Source: Oenanthe sinensis
Lineage: Eukaryota; Streptophyta; Magnoliopsida; Apiales; Apiaceae
Direction: 5' to 3'
Length of the DNA stretch: 64,000 bases
NCBI GenBank assembly: GCA_028671895.1
Contig: JAPMAC010000221.1
Location: 2,976,001-3,040,000, forward strand
Shown here: piece after piece, positions 1 through 11,144 of the stretch
Layout of the letters: every line of letters begins with the position of its first letter
How positions within the stretch are numbered: the first letter of the stretch is position 1
Notes under the pieces: model-generated
Databases searched by the model: none
The model's input: only the letters and a program-made list of their open reading frames with translations
Told to the model about the DNA's origin: nothing
Program-made: the position numbers and the translations under genes

Positions 1-561
1 ATATGTGGTAATTAATAAGTTTCGAAAAAATAATGTGGTAATTAATAAATAGTTGATGACTTTGCATTATCTCCTACAATAAGTAATTTCATAGACATTG
101 TAACGATTCATGTTGGATATATAGTCAGTCCCAAACTAGGCCATTACGAAACCTTGACAACTTGTTTTTGAAACCAGTAGAATCTAATTGTAGCTTCAAA
201 AGGACCAAATCCAAATTAGACACTTGACAATAACACGAAACACGACCTTTAAAACAAGACGCTACATTCCGAATCCAGCAACCTATACAAAGGACATCAA
301 AGCTGTTGCTTTCCATTTAATTTACAAATTAAACCAATATCCCTGGAGCAGATAACGCATGAGTGCTTAACAAAGTTACAAATACCAAGTGTCCAAGTAG
401 AAGCTTTTTTTTTTGCTAAGTAATATAATTATATAAACACAACAAAAATAACACAACATAGTAGGGCAACGGCATTCCCTAGGGTGTTCTCATGTAGAAG
501 CATGAGAATACGAAATTGAAACCGAAAAAGGACTCATGAATACAGCCAAGAATAACCATAC
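1..561 (-). other. Intron sequence, no exon seen
   Basis: This lies downstream (minus strand) of the second exon of the dienelactone-hydrolase-like gene. I see a GT donor at 561-560 but no segment resembling the next expected exon, so the rest of the gene should lie left of the window. A 16-bp stretch beginning ATGTGGTAATTAATAA occurs twice in the first 50 bases. Short ORFs here resemble nothing I know. Confidence 0.45.
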
Positions 562-1328
562 CTCAACTTCGGAGCTTCATATCCTGTGAAATCAAATAAA
601 AAATTATTAGTTTATATATTAAACTGACGCCACTAATAACAAATTAATTTAACTATCCTAGCCATAGTTTCAGTTCCCCGCCAATAGTTGTATTAGCAAA
701 AAAGGAATTCTCAACATAACAAAATCAACCAAAAGAAAGTTACCAAAACAGAAACTGCAATGTATACTAGCATGCCAATTACAAGAACTTGATTACTAAG
801 CCCAAATGATATGGCATGACATATGACATATTTTGATTCGTGGATGCCGTATATATGCACGCAGGGTCTCGTATTATTATTAAAAAAGTTACCAATTATA
901 CACGACACTGCAGTATTTGAGGAAAAATTTTGTAAAATTTTTGGCCTTTGGGGGTCTCTAGCATTTTCCACAATAATAATGATTAATGATCAAAGTTCAA
1001 TCCTATTTCTAAATTAGTTATCAACTTTTTCAAGCACAACACTTCAGCATGTATGTGCTAGTATACACACTACAAGCAATTAAGAACTAAAGAAAATTCA
1101 CTAAGATAGATCGCGTGACACTCACTTTTTAAATGAAAACATAAAGCAATATATTAATTAAGTGGAAAGGAAAGTACCAAAGATATCAGAGATTAAAAGA
1201 AGAGCAATATGGGAGTCAGGGGATCCAACAACATAGCACTTGAGGCCTCCAAGTTGCTCAACACAACCTATTGTTGCACAACTTGAGTTTAGTCTTGGTG
1301 GGTTTTCACAGCACTGAGGTCCTGACAT
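562..1328 (-). CDS. Dienelactone hydrolase family protein, first two exons (partial host gene)
   Basis: Exon 1 is 1178-1328, beginning with the ATG at 1328-1326, and codes for 50 residues starting MSGPQCCENPPRLNSSC. It ends ...LLLISDIF plus one base, followed by a GT donor. Exon 2 is only 22 nt (562-583), follows a CACAG acceptor, and continues in phase to give GYEAPKL plus two bases before another GT. The joined protein start matches what I know of plant dienelactone-hydrolase-like proteins (MSGPQCCENPP, then EQLGG, then LLISD-FGYEAP-LR). These are alpha/beta-hydrolases, mostly cytosolic, with no firm plant substrate. The catalytic Cys/Ser-Asp-His residues would lie in exons outside the window and cannot be judged. 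There is no stop in the two exons, splice phases agree, and a TATA box lies about 80 bp upstream, so it looks like a live gene. It is the only host gene recognised here. Confidence 0.85.
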
Positions 1329-1446
1329 CTTCTTTTTCTGCCTCGATTGTATTCTTGGTTTTTGTCAATAGTTATGGCCTGATTTTAGCTTTTGTCTCAC
1401 TGTATGTGTATATATATAGCTGGGAGTGCTTATCACGTTAACGTGG
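1329..1446 (-). promoter_or_regulatory. Core promoter of the dienelactone hydrolase-like gene
   Basis: On the minus strand a TATATATATA run lies at about 1408-1419, some 80-90 bp upstream of the ATG at 1328, leaving room for a short 5' leader. About 15 bp further upstream is a perfect 12-bp palindrome, CACGTTAACGTG (1434-1445), containing two oppositely facing ACGTG cores. ACGTG is the core of ABRE/G-box-type sites bound by bZIP factors; a role here is inference. Confidence 0.5.
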
Positions 1447-2486
1447 ACGAATACGGTACACGAGAATAATCAAAGTTTGACATCATTGCTGATCTCAGGT
1501 ATATAATATATTCTGTACCACCTATTTCTGTTTGAAACCAGATTTCTGGAAGAGTCCTCAATAGGCAAGAAGCTGAGTTCGGCCTCCTTGAAGTGTACTC
1601 GGTCAGCCTCCTATAATGAAAAAGAATGCGAGGATTGTGCCACCGAGTCACCTCCGGTATGAGAATAAGTTAATCCGGCCTTTAAGTGAGTAAACAAGAA
1701 TGCACAAAAGTGTATTTAAGCTATGAATATGCGGCAAGTATTTGGTGTGTTTATAAAATTGTGATTAACCTCAAGTGTGGTGGTCCAAGAGTGGTTGAAT
1801 CGTAGAGCACCAAATGTGAGAGCATGTTGAGAAAGTGGAGATAGGTGTCCGATTCTTCCGCTTGGTCATACAACGGTCAAGACAAATGGAGTTCGGGTCG
1901 GGTCGAACCAAGTAGCCGAGCCCATCATTTGTCCTGGGTCGGGTTGGTAGGTTGGCCTAACTCCAACATGGCCCCAGACCTCGGTCGGACAAGTTTGATC
2001 GAGGCCTACTGCTTAGCTCATTCGGAACCAATGGCCGAACTCTCCGAAAGTTTGAATATTTGAAGAGGCGCGATTTATTGTGGGAGGATTATAGCTGAAT
2101 ACTTGTTAACATGTGGCTTGATCCTAGGAGGGCCATCAAACAGTCCTTTTAATCTCAGCCGTTCCGCAACTTTATATATGTGTATTAAGGGCATCTGGTT
2201 TCTTTTCTATTTCTTTTCCTTTGCTTCCAAAATCGTTGTTTTACCGCTGCTGATGTGCCCTTGTCCCGTGGCTTTTCTTTACACGAGATCTTTACTCGAT
2301 TCTACGACTTTCACGCTAACAAGTAAGCCACTATCGTCCTTTATTATGCTTTGTCGTATTGTACCCTGATTGTGCGAGTTCAATGCTTGCGTATTCTCGT
2401 TGCTTAGGTTTGATATGTAGAATTAGGCTTGTTCTGTGGGTGAAGTTTGGTCTTTGAGCCTCCTCTGTGGAACCAAAGGTTTTGTT
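1447..2486. other. Unclassified, GC-richer intergenic segment, possibly an old LTR
   Basis: No gene is recognised. The stretch is richer in G and C than its neighbours, with repeated words such as CTCGGTC, GGTCGGG and GGCCGAACTC at 1860-2060. A TTTATATATG run near 2171 is followed by TATTAAGGGC, which looks like a promoter start. GC-rich words of this kind are common in LTRs of plant gypsy elements, but I found no terminal TG...CA pair, PBS or coding remnant. The open frames on either strand (for example 1845-2063) resemble no known protein. Confidence 0.3.
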
Positions 2487-3478
2487 TGTAAAGCATAATA
2501 TAATATACAATGTAATCGAGGATCTGTAACTCAACTAAAAGTAAAAGACTGATAAATAATATTAATGTAATCACATGAATCTACAATGAAGATCAAGCAA
2601 CTACATGTATCAAGGTATTTGATGGAATATTGAAGATCACTGAAAGAAGTTCATTACTATGTTCAAGCCTCAGTGAAGAATAAGTGACTCAATGTTTCAG
2701 AAAGTATTGAAGATCAAGTAGTCAGTGCCAGAAGATTTCAGTGAAGACAAGAAGCAATAAAGGAATACAACATTCATGTCAATTGGTTTGATTGAGAATA
2801 TGAAGATCAATACAGTGTTAGTCACTTGTGAACCAGACCAGTGCACTAAGTGTCAACACAAAGAATCTGATTAATATGTTCATTGTAAAAGAAGAATTGA
2901 TAGAAGCCAAGTGAGCAAGGATTTTACAGCAGTTGAAATTACTCTAAGTCATTGTACATGGTGAAGAATTCGACACCAAGATACACATGGTGAAGAGACT
3001 CGACACCTAGCCTTTCAATGACCAAGAGAAACTAAGTGTTGTAACAATGTGTCAAGAACTCGACACATAGGTATTCTACACTTAGAACTCGACACCAAGC
3101 CATACAATGAAGTAAATTCGATATCTAGGTTGTTGAAGTGTCTAATGCATATACATGGCGGTGAAAATAGACACCAAGCTTCACTTGGAGAAGAATTCGA
3201 CACCCACCTATTTTGTGACCAAGGAAAGAATAGATGCACTAAGGAATTTGACACCAAGAGTATTTTCTAAGTTCAAGTACATGGAAATAATATTCGACAC
3301 CTAGAAAATATCCACGAGTTTCTCAAAGTCAACTCAAGTCAACATACACGGGGAGAAGAATTCGACACTTACAATTGTATTTCATTTTATTGTAAATTCT
3401 ACATATAACAAAATGTATTTCATTTTGAATGTAATCAGAACATGTTGGTGAGATTACGAAGCTGTATGAATAGTAATC
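2487..3478 (+). repeat. SIRE/Maximus-type LTR, 5' part, with its own motif array
   Basis: The start TGTAAAGCATA resembles the TGAAAG(G/T)CATATGAC start of the other SIRE LTRs in this window. The block around 2637-2680 (GAAAGAAGTTCAT, then GTTCAAGCCTCAGTGAAGAA) matches blocks in the LTRs at 17270-17320 and, reversed, at 51780-51830. From about 2966 to 3370 there are roughly a dozen degenerate copies of GAATTCGACACCAAG, often preceded by TGGTGAA. The LTR is cut on the right by element A. No internal region is attached. Confidence 0.55.
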
Positions 3479-5160
3479 TGAAGGGTTTTGGGCATGAAAA
3501 CGCAACAGATATAACGTAAAATAATAATTAAAAAAAACCTATCGCAAGATCCATGTATAACTTTGGATGATTATGGTGAAGAAGTCTGTACCCTAACAAA
3601 GGTTTCCGTATACTGTTTAATGAAAGTCCAGAAAAGATGAATCACACCAGCCCTTTGTTGCAAAGATCTGCTCTCCAACGAAGTCCACGCGAACGCCCGA
3701 TCGTCCTACGATCATCGGAGTCGGTACTAGCCGAATTGCTTGTCTCTCTCTCTCTCTCTCTCACTTTCTCTAGCCTCTCTTGATGTTGAGAAGCTAGGGT
3801 TTTTCTCTAAAAACGAAATCTGATGATTAACCTTAATACTATACATCATTATGTATATATAGGGGAGAGAGAGATTTTGGGCCTAACCCTAATCCATGTG
3901 GTTTCCAAAACCCATTATGATTTTAGGTTATTATTATTATTAAATCCGAATTCTAATATAATTAATCAAGTCTCACTTAATTAATTCAATGATTAAATTC
4001 GAATTAATAATAATTCTTATTAAATCCGAATTGTACTATAATTAATCAATTCTCACTTAATTAATTTAATAATTAAATTTGAATTAATAATAATTCTTAT
4101 TAAATCTGAATTCTAATATAATTAATCAAGTCCCACTTAATTAATTCAATAATTAAATTCTAATTAATAATAATAATATATCTAAATTCGTAATTTAAAT
4201 AAACCTCCGTTTTGACGTTCTTTGTTTGTGACCCTTTAGGTTATTATTACATTGACAATAATTTTAATATCCAATAATAAAATTATAAACAATGAGCGGC
4301 ATCTAGTAATACATAATTGCTACCCAAGTAACAATAATAATTGGTGATTCAATTAAACCTTTCGTGAATAATGTGTAATGTAATATAATCCCTTTAACCT
4401 TATATTATAGATCAAACTCGATGCATGTATAGTGTCAGCCTCTTCAACGTTTAATCTCGGTTTTCTTGATCAATGAGTAGACTATTTAAACAAATCAATA
4501 TTTGAGCATGGCCATGCATTTCATAGTCTCACTCAATCAAGAGGCCAATAATATCACTCCTACAATTGGAGGGTTAAATCCTATATCTATCATTCATATT
4601 CCTCATACGATTCATAGCATACTCAATGTCCACCTTTATCATTACCTGGTTAAAGGTAACTTTGAGTGTAATCAAAGTATATTAATTCTCGTATAGAAAT
4701 ATAATGATTTCAAGTCAGAGGATCATTACATCATTATCATAGTGAGATTTCTTATGACACTTATTAACATGTAGAATTTCATGGCGGGTCTTTCCAGTGT
4801 CATGTATTGATACATACACTTATGTTCGTGACTTTAGTATCCCCATACTTATGACCAATGAGATGTGGTCATCTTTCAACAAACATACTAGTCTTATTGC
4901 ATTATCACTGTCCTTAAATAATAATACTTGACTAGGGAATTTTAGGAATAAAATATTATTCATATAATCTCATTTTTAAGTCACATACTTAAAGATATAT
5001 ATTACGTATTAATATTTCAAGGACATTTATTATTCTTTCAATTTATGATGCAGTAAATAAAGACATAATAAATATTAATTAAATAATCACATAAAACATA
5101 ATCCTTAATTGTTTTCAATAAAATATTAAAAGTATTGTCTCTAGAACACCAATACTAACA
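3479..5160 (-). repeat. 3' LTR of element A
   Basis: It runs TGAAGGGTTT...AATACTAACA on the plus strand and is bounded on the right by the polypurine tract of the element (ATCTCCCACTTGTAC, read from the other strand). The same ends bound the LTRs of B at 28738-30320 and 35555-37153. On the minus strand a TATA box lies at about 3852-3862, followed by a GA-repeat leader (CT repeat at 3742-3762 on plus). 3950-4200 holds near-tandem repeats of TTAATTAATTCAATGATTAAATT. Confidence 0.85.
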
Positions 5161-6106
5161 ATCTCCCACTTGTACTAGAGCCAATCTCTCATGTATCTAA
5201 TACCCATGGAACTAGTATGACCTCCGTGCTTCTGGTGTGACAAAGCCTTGGTCAGTGGATCTGCAATGTTATCATTTGTATGCATTTTACATATATGTAT
5301 ATCCCCTCGATTATTAATCTCTCGAAGAAGATGATATCGTCTGAGTATATGCTTTGTTCGGGAATGTGACCTTGGTTATTTAGCCTGCGAAATGGCTCCA
5401 TTATTATTGCAGTATAAATCTATCGGATCTGCGACTGAAAGGACCACACCAAGACCTGCTTTAAATTTCTGAATCCAAACAGTCTCATTGGCTGTTTCAC
5501 AGGCAGTAATATACTCAGCCTCCATTGTAGAATCGACAACCGTCTCTTGCTTTGAACTTTTCCATCTTACAGCACCTCCATTTAAACAAAACACAAATCC
5601 AGACTGAGAAATCGAATCATCCTTGTCTATCTAGAAACTAGCATCGGTGTAACCTTTTACAACCAACTTATCTTCTCCTCCATATACCAAGACTTGATCT
5701 TTAGTCCTCTTCAAGTACTTAAGAATATTCTTGACTGTTGTCCAGTGACCTTCACCTGGATTAGACTGGTATCTACTCGTCATGCTCAAAGCATACGAGA
5801 CAATAGGACGAGTACATATCATTGCATACATTATGGAACCAATTGCTGAAGCATATGGAACTTTACTCATACGGTCCTTATCATCCAATAATTTATGACT
5901 GTTATCTTTTGAGATCGATATCCCATGAGACATAAGGACAAATCCCATTTTAGCATTTTACATTCCAAATCGATGCAAAACTTTATCAATATATATACTC
6001 TGACATATGCCGATCATTTTTCTTGATCTATCTCTATAAATTTTGATACCTAAAATATAGGTCGTTTCGCCTAAGTCTTTCATTGAGAAATTCTTACTCA
6101 ACCAAA
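5161..6106 (-). pseudogene. Pol remnant of element A (end of RT and RNase H)
   Basis: Reading leftwards, the end of RT is visible (MSHGISISKDN, then KVPYASAIGSIMYAMICTRP at 5790-5940). After a stop comes the RNase H part (GGAVRWKSSKQETV, then DSTMEAEYITACE at 5480-5590) and a C-terminal tail. Both open segments share one frame, separated by nonsense codons. The RT core and everything upstream is absent, so no activity is possible. Confidence 0.8.
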
Positions 6107-6885
6107 GTCAAAACGAAGAATTTTCCAACTACAAACCCTTCTGAAAAAATGGACCAAGATTTTTAATAACTTTAGACTATAAATTAAATCAATATAAATT
6201 TAAATAATAAATTTACTTAAATTAAATTTATAAAATAAATTTATTTAAATTAATTTTATAAAATAAACCTTTTAAAGTTTAAACAATAAACTAATTTAAA
6301 TTAAATTTATAAAATAAATTTATTTAAATAAAATTTCAAAAATAAATTTATCTACATTTGAATTCATAAAATAAATGTATTTAAATAAATTTAAAAAATA
6401 AAAATAAATCTATTTAAATTTAGAGAGTAAATTTATTATATTTAAATTTATAAAATATACTTATTTATATTAAGTTTATAAAATAAACTTTTTCAAGTTT
6501 AAATAATAAACTCATTTAAATTAAATTCATAAAATAAATTTATTTTCAAAAAATTTATAAAATAAATTTATCTAAATTTAAATTTATAAACTAAATTTAT
6601 TTAACAAGGTCTCTAGACATTCAGAGTTCAATCAGCTTTTTTAGAAATGTAAACACTAATGTTGTCAGAGAATATCGAACAGAGTTTATGCTAACATCAT
6701 CAGAGTTTATGAAGCTGGCGATAGAGTTTACTCTATCAGAGAATACTCAATCAGAGTTTACTCTAACAGAGAATACTCTAACAGATATTATCAACCGACA
6801 GAGTTTTTCATCAGAGTTTGTCAAAGAAGTAAACAGACAAATCAGAATATGATTTGGAAATACAAGTCTATTACCTTATAAAAAC
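6107..6885. repeat. AT-rich tract followed by a TCAGAGTTTAC motif array
   Basis: No gene. 6180-6600 consists of variants of AAATAAATTTATTTAAATT. 6660-6830 holds degenerate copies of TCAGAGTTTACTCTAACAGA, with short self-complementary words such as AGAGTTTACTCT. This pairing of an AT-rich block with a motif array is how the SIRE LTRs elsewhere in the window are built, so it is probably part of another, otherwise unrecognised SIRE-type LTR. The stretch continues as 17073-17105 on the far side of element G. Confidence 0.45.
6881..6885. repeat. Target-site duplication of element G, left copy
   Basis: AAAAC precedes the TG of the left LTR and is repeated exactly at 17068-17072 after the CA of the right LTR. 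This fixes both ends of the insertion. Confidence 0.9.
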
Positions 6886-9800
6886 TGTGGCGCCCCCCAA
6901 ATCCCCTACAGGAATCCAGGTCGTCACATTCTCTTGCGGAATATTTAATCTCCTGCTCACAATATAATATACAACAATATTCATAATAAACTCCCCCAAA
7001 CTACTCCACGGGTTATAGTCTTAGAACGCATACTTACTGATTCAAAAGTTATTACATCACATTCTCATCTCTCATAATCTCTGAAATAATATTACAACTT
7101 CAATTGTCAAGATGATGAAAACATCATAAACTTTCTACCAACTCGCACCCTCGTTAGACACTATAAAGCTAACGTGCTGAATCAGTTGCTTTCCCCTTCC
7201 CTTTGTCACGGTCCACCGTACTCGTACCAGCTTTGTTTGCCGCTGATTTATAATATTTAAATAGCAAGAATGAGCCAAAAATGCCCAGCAAGTCTATATA
7301 TGCCACAACAACTCAACGCAAATATATAACTTTTACCACTCTAAAATAACCCCTCCACATATATAATTATACTCTTTTTGAAAAGAAATTATCTCAAAAA
7401 CCCTCATGAATCTTTGAATACTACTCATATGAATTGAATAAATATATCTCAATAACTTCTCAAATTGATACCCTAGTTAACCGAATCACGGAGGCCTCCG
7501 TGAACGATTAAGGTATCAGGGAATAACTTCTCAAATTAATACCCTAGTTAACCGAACCACAAAGGCATCAGTTAACAATTAAGGTATTAAGGATTGGACT
7601 TCTTCGAAAACGCCACCTCAAGTAATGGATTGATCAGTCCATTGTCACTACTCGTTTACTATCGATAGAAGGATGAGCCGACGTCTCGAACACACCCTTA
7701 ACCCATAATGGGGTTACTCCTCAGGTTGGGCCGGTGCGTTACTCCGGTCACTTATGTCATCTCTAGTCCAGAATATAAGGTGTCGGAATCTTCGATCACC
7801 TTCAACAATACATCTCTTAGGCGTCACGGCAAAATAACACGTGCACCTTTATTTACTTCTCAATAAAATATTACTCCAATATCATTCAGAAACAATGAAT
7901 GATAAACACCTCCAATAATTTAGTTTTCCCCACGAATGAGTAAAGGAAATATTTATATGAACAACTGTTCTGATCATGGATTCAGAATAAGTTAACCCAT
8001 ATCAGTATTCTCAACGTACTCTATATATATAACTCCACTCTTAAATATCAATAAGATATAGTATGAAGATATTATTTAATACATCTCGTTTTATTAAATC
8101 TGGATAACAAGCTCGACAATAATATATAGGCATTTCAAATTTGTATGAATAAGATTTCAACAATACATCTCTTAGGCGTCACGGTAAAATAACACGTGCA
8201 CCTTTATTTACTTCTCAATAAAATATTACTCCAATATCATTCAGAAACAATGAATGATAAACACCTCCAATAATTTAGTTTTCCCCTCGAATGAGTAGAG
8301 GAAATATTTATATGAACAACTGTTCTGATCATGGATTCAGAATAAGTTAACCCATATCAGTATTCTCAACTTACTCTCTATATATAACTCCACTCTTAAA
8401 TATCAATAAGATATAGTATGAAGATATTATTTAATACACCTCGTTTTATTAAATCTGGATAACAAGCTCGACAATAATATATAGGCATTTCAAATATGTA
8501 TGAATAAAATCTGGTATAAACAACTAGATATAATACTTTCAATGTATATCTTTAAAAATAGAAACCATGCTAAAACAAGGTCATAATACTCTGAACAAGA
8601 AAGTATAGGAAAACATGCATACGTAGCAATACATATATTTTTTTTATATGTAAAAACGTAGGGATATAAAACTTGCCTTGGTTATGCAAAATGAAAACCC
8701 TGCTCCTTGCACTTCTCGGATATGCTATAATCATATAAGAACTCGTTTTAGTAAACATACGCAGGTATTAAGTCAACTCAAGTTTTATTTCTATTTTTCT
8801 TTAACCCTTATTTTCCGGCATTCACCTCCTCGGGTCTATCTTAACCCTTCGTAAACCATCTCGTCAATGACTTTTAACCTAATCCTTTACTCCAATCTAT
8901 AGTCATGTTATTCCTCAACATCTTTCGTGTTTTAACCGACTCGAAATTATCCTTTTATCCTAGCCAAAATGGCTCGTCAAAATCGTGCCTCTAGAGTTGA
9001 CTCTTCTGCAAATTACTATTACGCGACTCCCACTCTAACATTTTTAATAAATCCAAAAATTCTTAATTAAATATGAATCCACCTCAAGGAACTTCTTGAG
9101 TATTTGTAATATTTATCAAAAATATTTTGATTTGGAACCCTTGAGTTTAACTTGGTGAAATGTATTTTACAAATCGAGTCAACTACGGGGTTTCGCTATT
9201 TGCACCGCTTTCACTAAACCGCTCATAACTTATTAACCGTTAACCCAAATGATGCACCGTTTTCGCGTGCACGATCTAGATAACGTCTAGAATATAATCC
9301 ATCAAAAGTTTGCCCCTGGACAGAGGACTAATTTTCTCGAATTTACAGAACAGGGCAGTAGCTCCTCTAGTGAATAGTGCATCGCACAACTTTGGTTCCA
9401 ACATTTTTATAAAATCGAAAAATTAACATCTGCCCTTAAAATTTTGGAGAGGTCTTACTAACTGACCAAATTACTTAATCTCAAAATTTCATGATTTTTC
9501 GTGACTGTCAAGAGGTCTGTTTATATATACAAAGGGAGTCATTCGAAACAGTTTGGTCCTTTTAGACACCTCCACTAAAACTAACTTTTCTCCTAAACCG
9601 TAAATCGGAATAACGTGATTCAAGTGTCAAAACGATCTATGAGTCAAGTACTATCCAACTATGGTCAGAGGTGTTAGGGGTCAGGAGCTTGACAATTCGG
9701 ATTTCACAGTTTAAAGGAGTGTTCACGAAAAAATGGGCATTACGACGGCTATAAACTTAACGTTTTCCGGATTCAACCAATTGAAATCCATTCTCAACCA

Positions 9801-10995
9801 ACACTCCACCTTACTCATATCATCATAACCATATCATTAAGCTACTGATTTCACAACTTTAGATTAACATCATTTCATAACCTCAACCCACAACACTACA
9901 TCTTACTAACAAAACAACTACTTAGTCATGCTAAGTCATACATCTATCTACTAACATTTTTACTCCATGCAACTCACACAAACGTAAGGGTTAGTGGTGT
10001 TCATACCTTCTTAGAGCTCAAACAACACCTATCTAGAGCTTAGAGTCCTTGGGAGAGCTTGATCTAGCCTTGATCATAAGTAAACATCAAGAACAAAACT
10101 TAGTAATTTTCGGAGTTACTATTCAGCCTCAACTTCTACAATTTATTTACCCAATCAAAACACCTCCAAAAATTATGAAATTAAATACGTACCTTCTACC
10201 TATAGTGCAGAAGATATGGTTAAAGTTTGGTGATTTTTGGATGAGTAGAACCGAAGTTATAAAATTTTCTTTGCAGCTTGCTCAAGCTGGGCAGAAACTG
10301 GAAGAAATGGAAGAGAGCTTTTGCTTCCTTTGCTTTACTTGCTTTCTAGCTTTTTGAAAAGGTGTTGGCTGATTTTGTGGTGACTTGTGATGTAAAGTAT
10401 GGCATGGTTACTAATGTCAAAGAAGTATGGTTGCTTGTGTCCTTGTTCCACCATTTAAGGAACCATGTTTCCTTAACTTGGCTAGTTACTTGATCACTTG
10501 GTTTGGTTTGTTCCTAACCAATACTTGGTTACTTGGTTGGCTTTCAATTCCTAGTTAGGCATGCATGGGACTTGTCTTTAGTCACTTCTTATCCAACACT
10601 TAACCATTAATCCTCCACGTAAGTTCGATTAATCCGTAGCGTTTCGACGTAGAATTTCCGTAACGTAAATCCTTAATATTCCAAATACTCTAATTCGATT
10701 ATAACCATGAACTTTCTAAAATATAATCCACTTGATCACAACTTAATTCTCTTATTCCTTGATATCTCATAAATTATGAAACAATTAGTAAAAGCAGAAA
10801 TCTTCGGATTCTGACTGCTTTTACATTCACTCATTTTCTTCATACAACAATCCCACATCTTCGGTTTTCCCATATTCCATCACTTACCTAGTGTGGGCTA
10901 AAAAGTTTTTCATAATCCGTAGAATCACTATTCATCAGGGTCGTTTATAAATAAATAATAAAAAAAAAATTCGTCCAAAAATCCGGGTTATTACA
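6886..10995 (-). repeat. 3' LTR of element G (4.11 kb)
   Basis: On the plus strand it runs TGTGGCGCCCCCC... to ...CCGGGTTATTACA. It is nearly identical to 12957-17067. It contains a direct tandem duplication at 7801-8510. The plus-strand ORFs inside it (for example 10049-10357) recur in the other LTR simply because the LTRs are identical, and they resemble no protein I know. Confidence 0.95.
7801..8510. repeat. 355-bp tandem duplication inside the G LTR, left copy
   Basis: Unit 1 is 7801-8155 and unit 2 is 8156-8510, both starting TTCAACAATACATCTCTTAG. The units differ by a handful of substitutions, so the duplication is older than the insertion. It is present in both LTRs. Confidence 0.9.
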
Positions 10996-11144
10996 GTCTA
11001 CCCTCCTTACAAGGATTCCGTCCTCGGAATCTATGTAAGAGACGACTAGGCATTCTACTCCTTTTCATCCTTATCATTATGTCTCTATATTCTTCTTAAC
11101 ACTTCTTAACATACCTCTATTTTCATATCAGCTTAACAATTATA
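10996..11144 (-). other. 3' end of G internal region with polypurine tract
   Basis: On the minus strand this reads GATTCCGAGGACGGAATC, then AAGGAGGGTAGAC directly before the LTR. The same arrangement (a coding end with FEGR-like codons, then a purine tract) precedes the 3' LTR in Tekay-type elements. Only about 150 bp separates it from the end of gag, so the pol region was removed between these points. Confidence 0.7.

Larger units (their letters stand above)
3479..6106 (-). mobile_element. Element A: TAR/Angela-like copia, 3' fragment
   Basis: A 3' LTR (3479-5160) is joined to the last ~0.95 kb of the internal region, reading leftwards. Sequence matches the equivalent part of element B closely until about 6106, where it stops abruptly in the RT. 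The 5' LTR, gag, protease, integrase and most of RT are missing. The lineage name rests on remembered motifs (ALSHQKHGGHTSSMGIRYM at the pol end) and is tentative; membership of Ty1/copia is firm. Confidence 0.85.

Noticed and set aside
1845..2063. 72-codon plus-strand ORF in the GC-richer segment
   Set aside because: No start context or similarity; the open frame is explained by composition.
3742..3762. CT microsatellite as a separate feature
   Set aside because: It is part of the transcribed leader of the A/B LTR family, at the same place in all three copies.
8570..8758. 62-codon minus-strand ORF, repeated at 14641-14829
   Set aside because: LTR sequence of G; no domain, no similarity; the repeat follows from LTR identity.
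10049..10357. 102-codon plus-strand ORF, repeated at 16120-16428
   Set aside because: It lies antisense inside the G LTR and is duplicated only because the LTRs are nearly identical; no similarity recognised.
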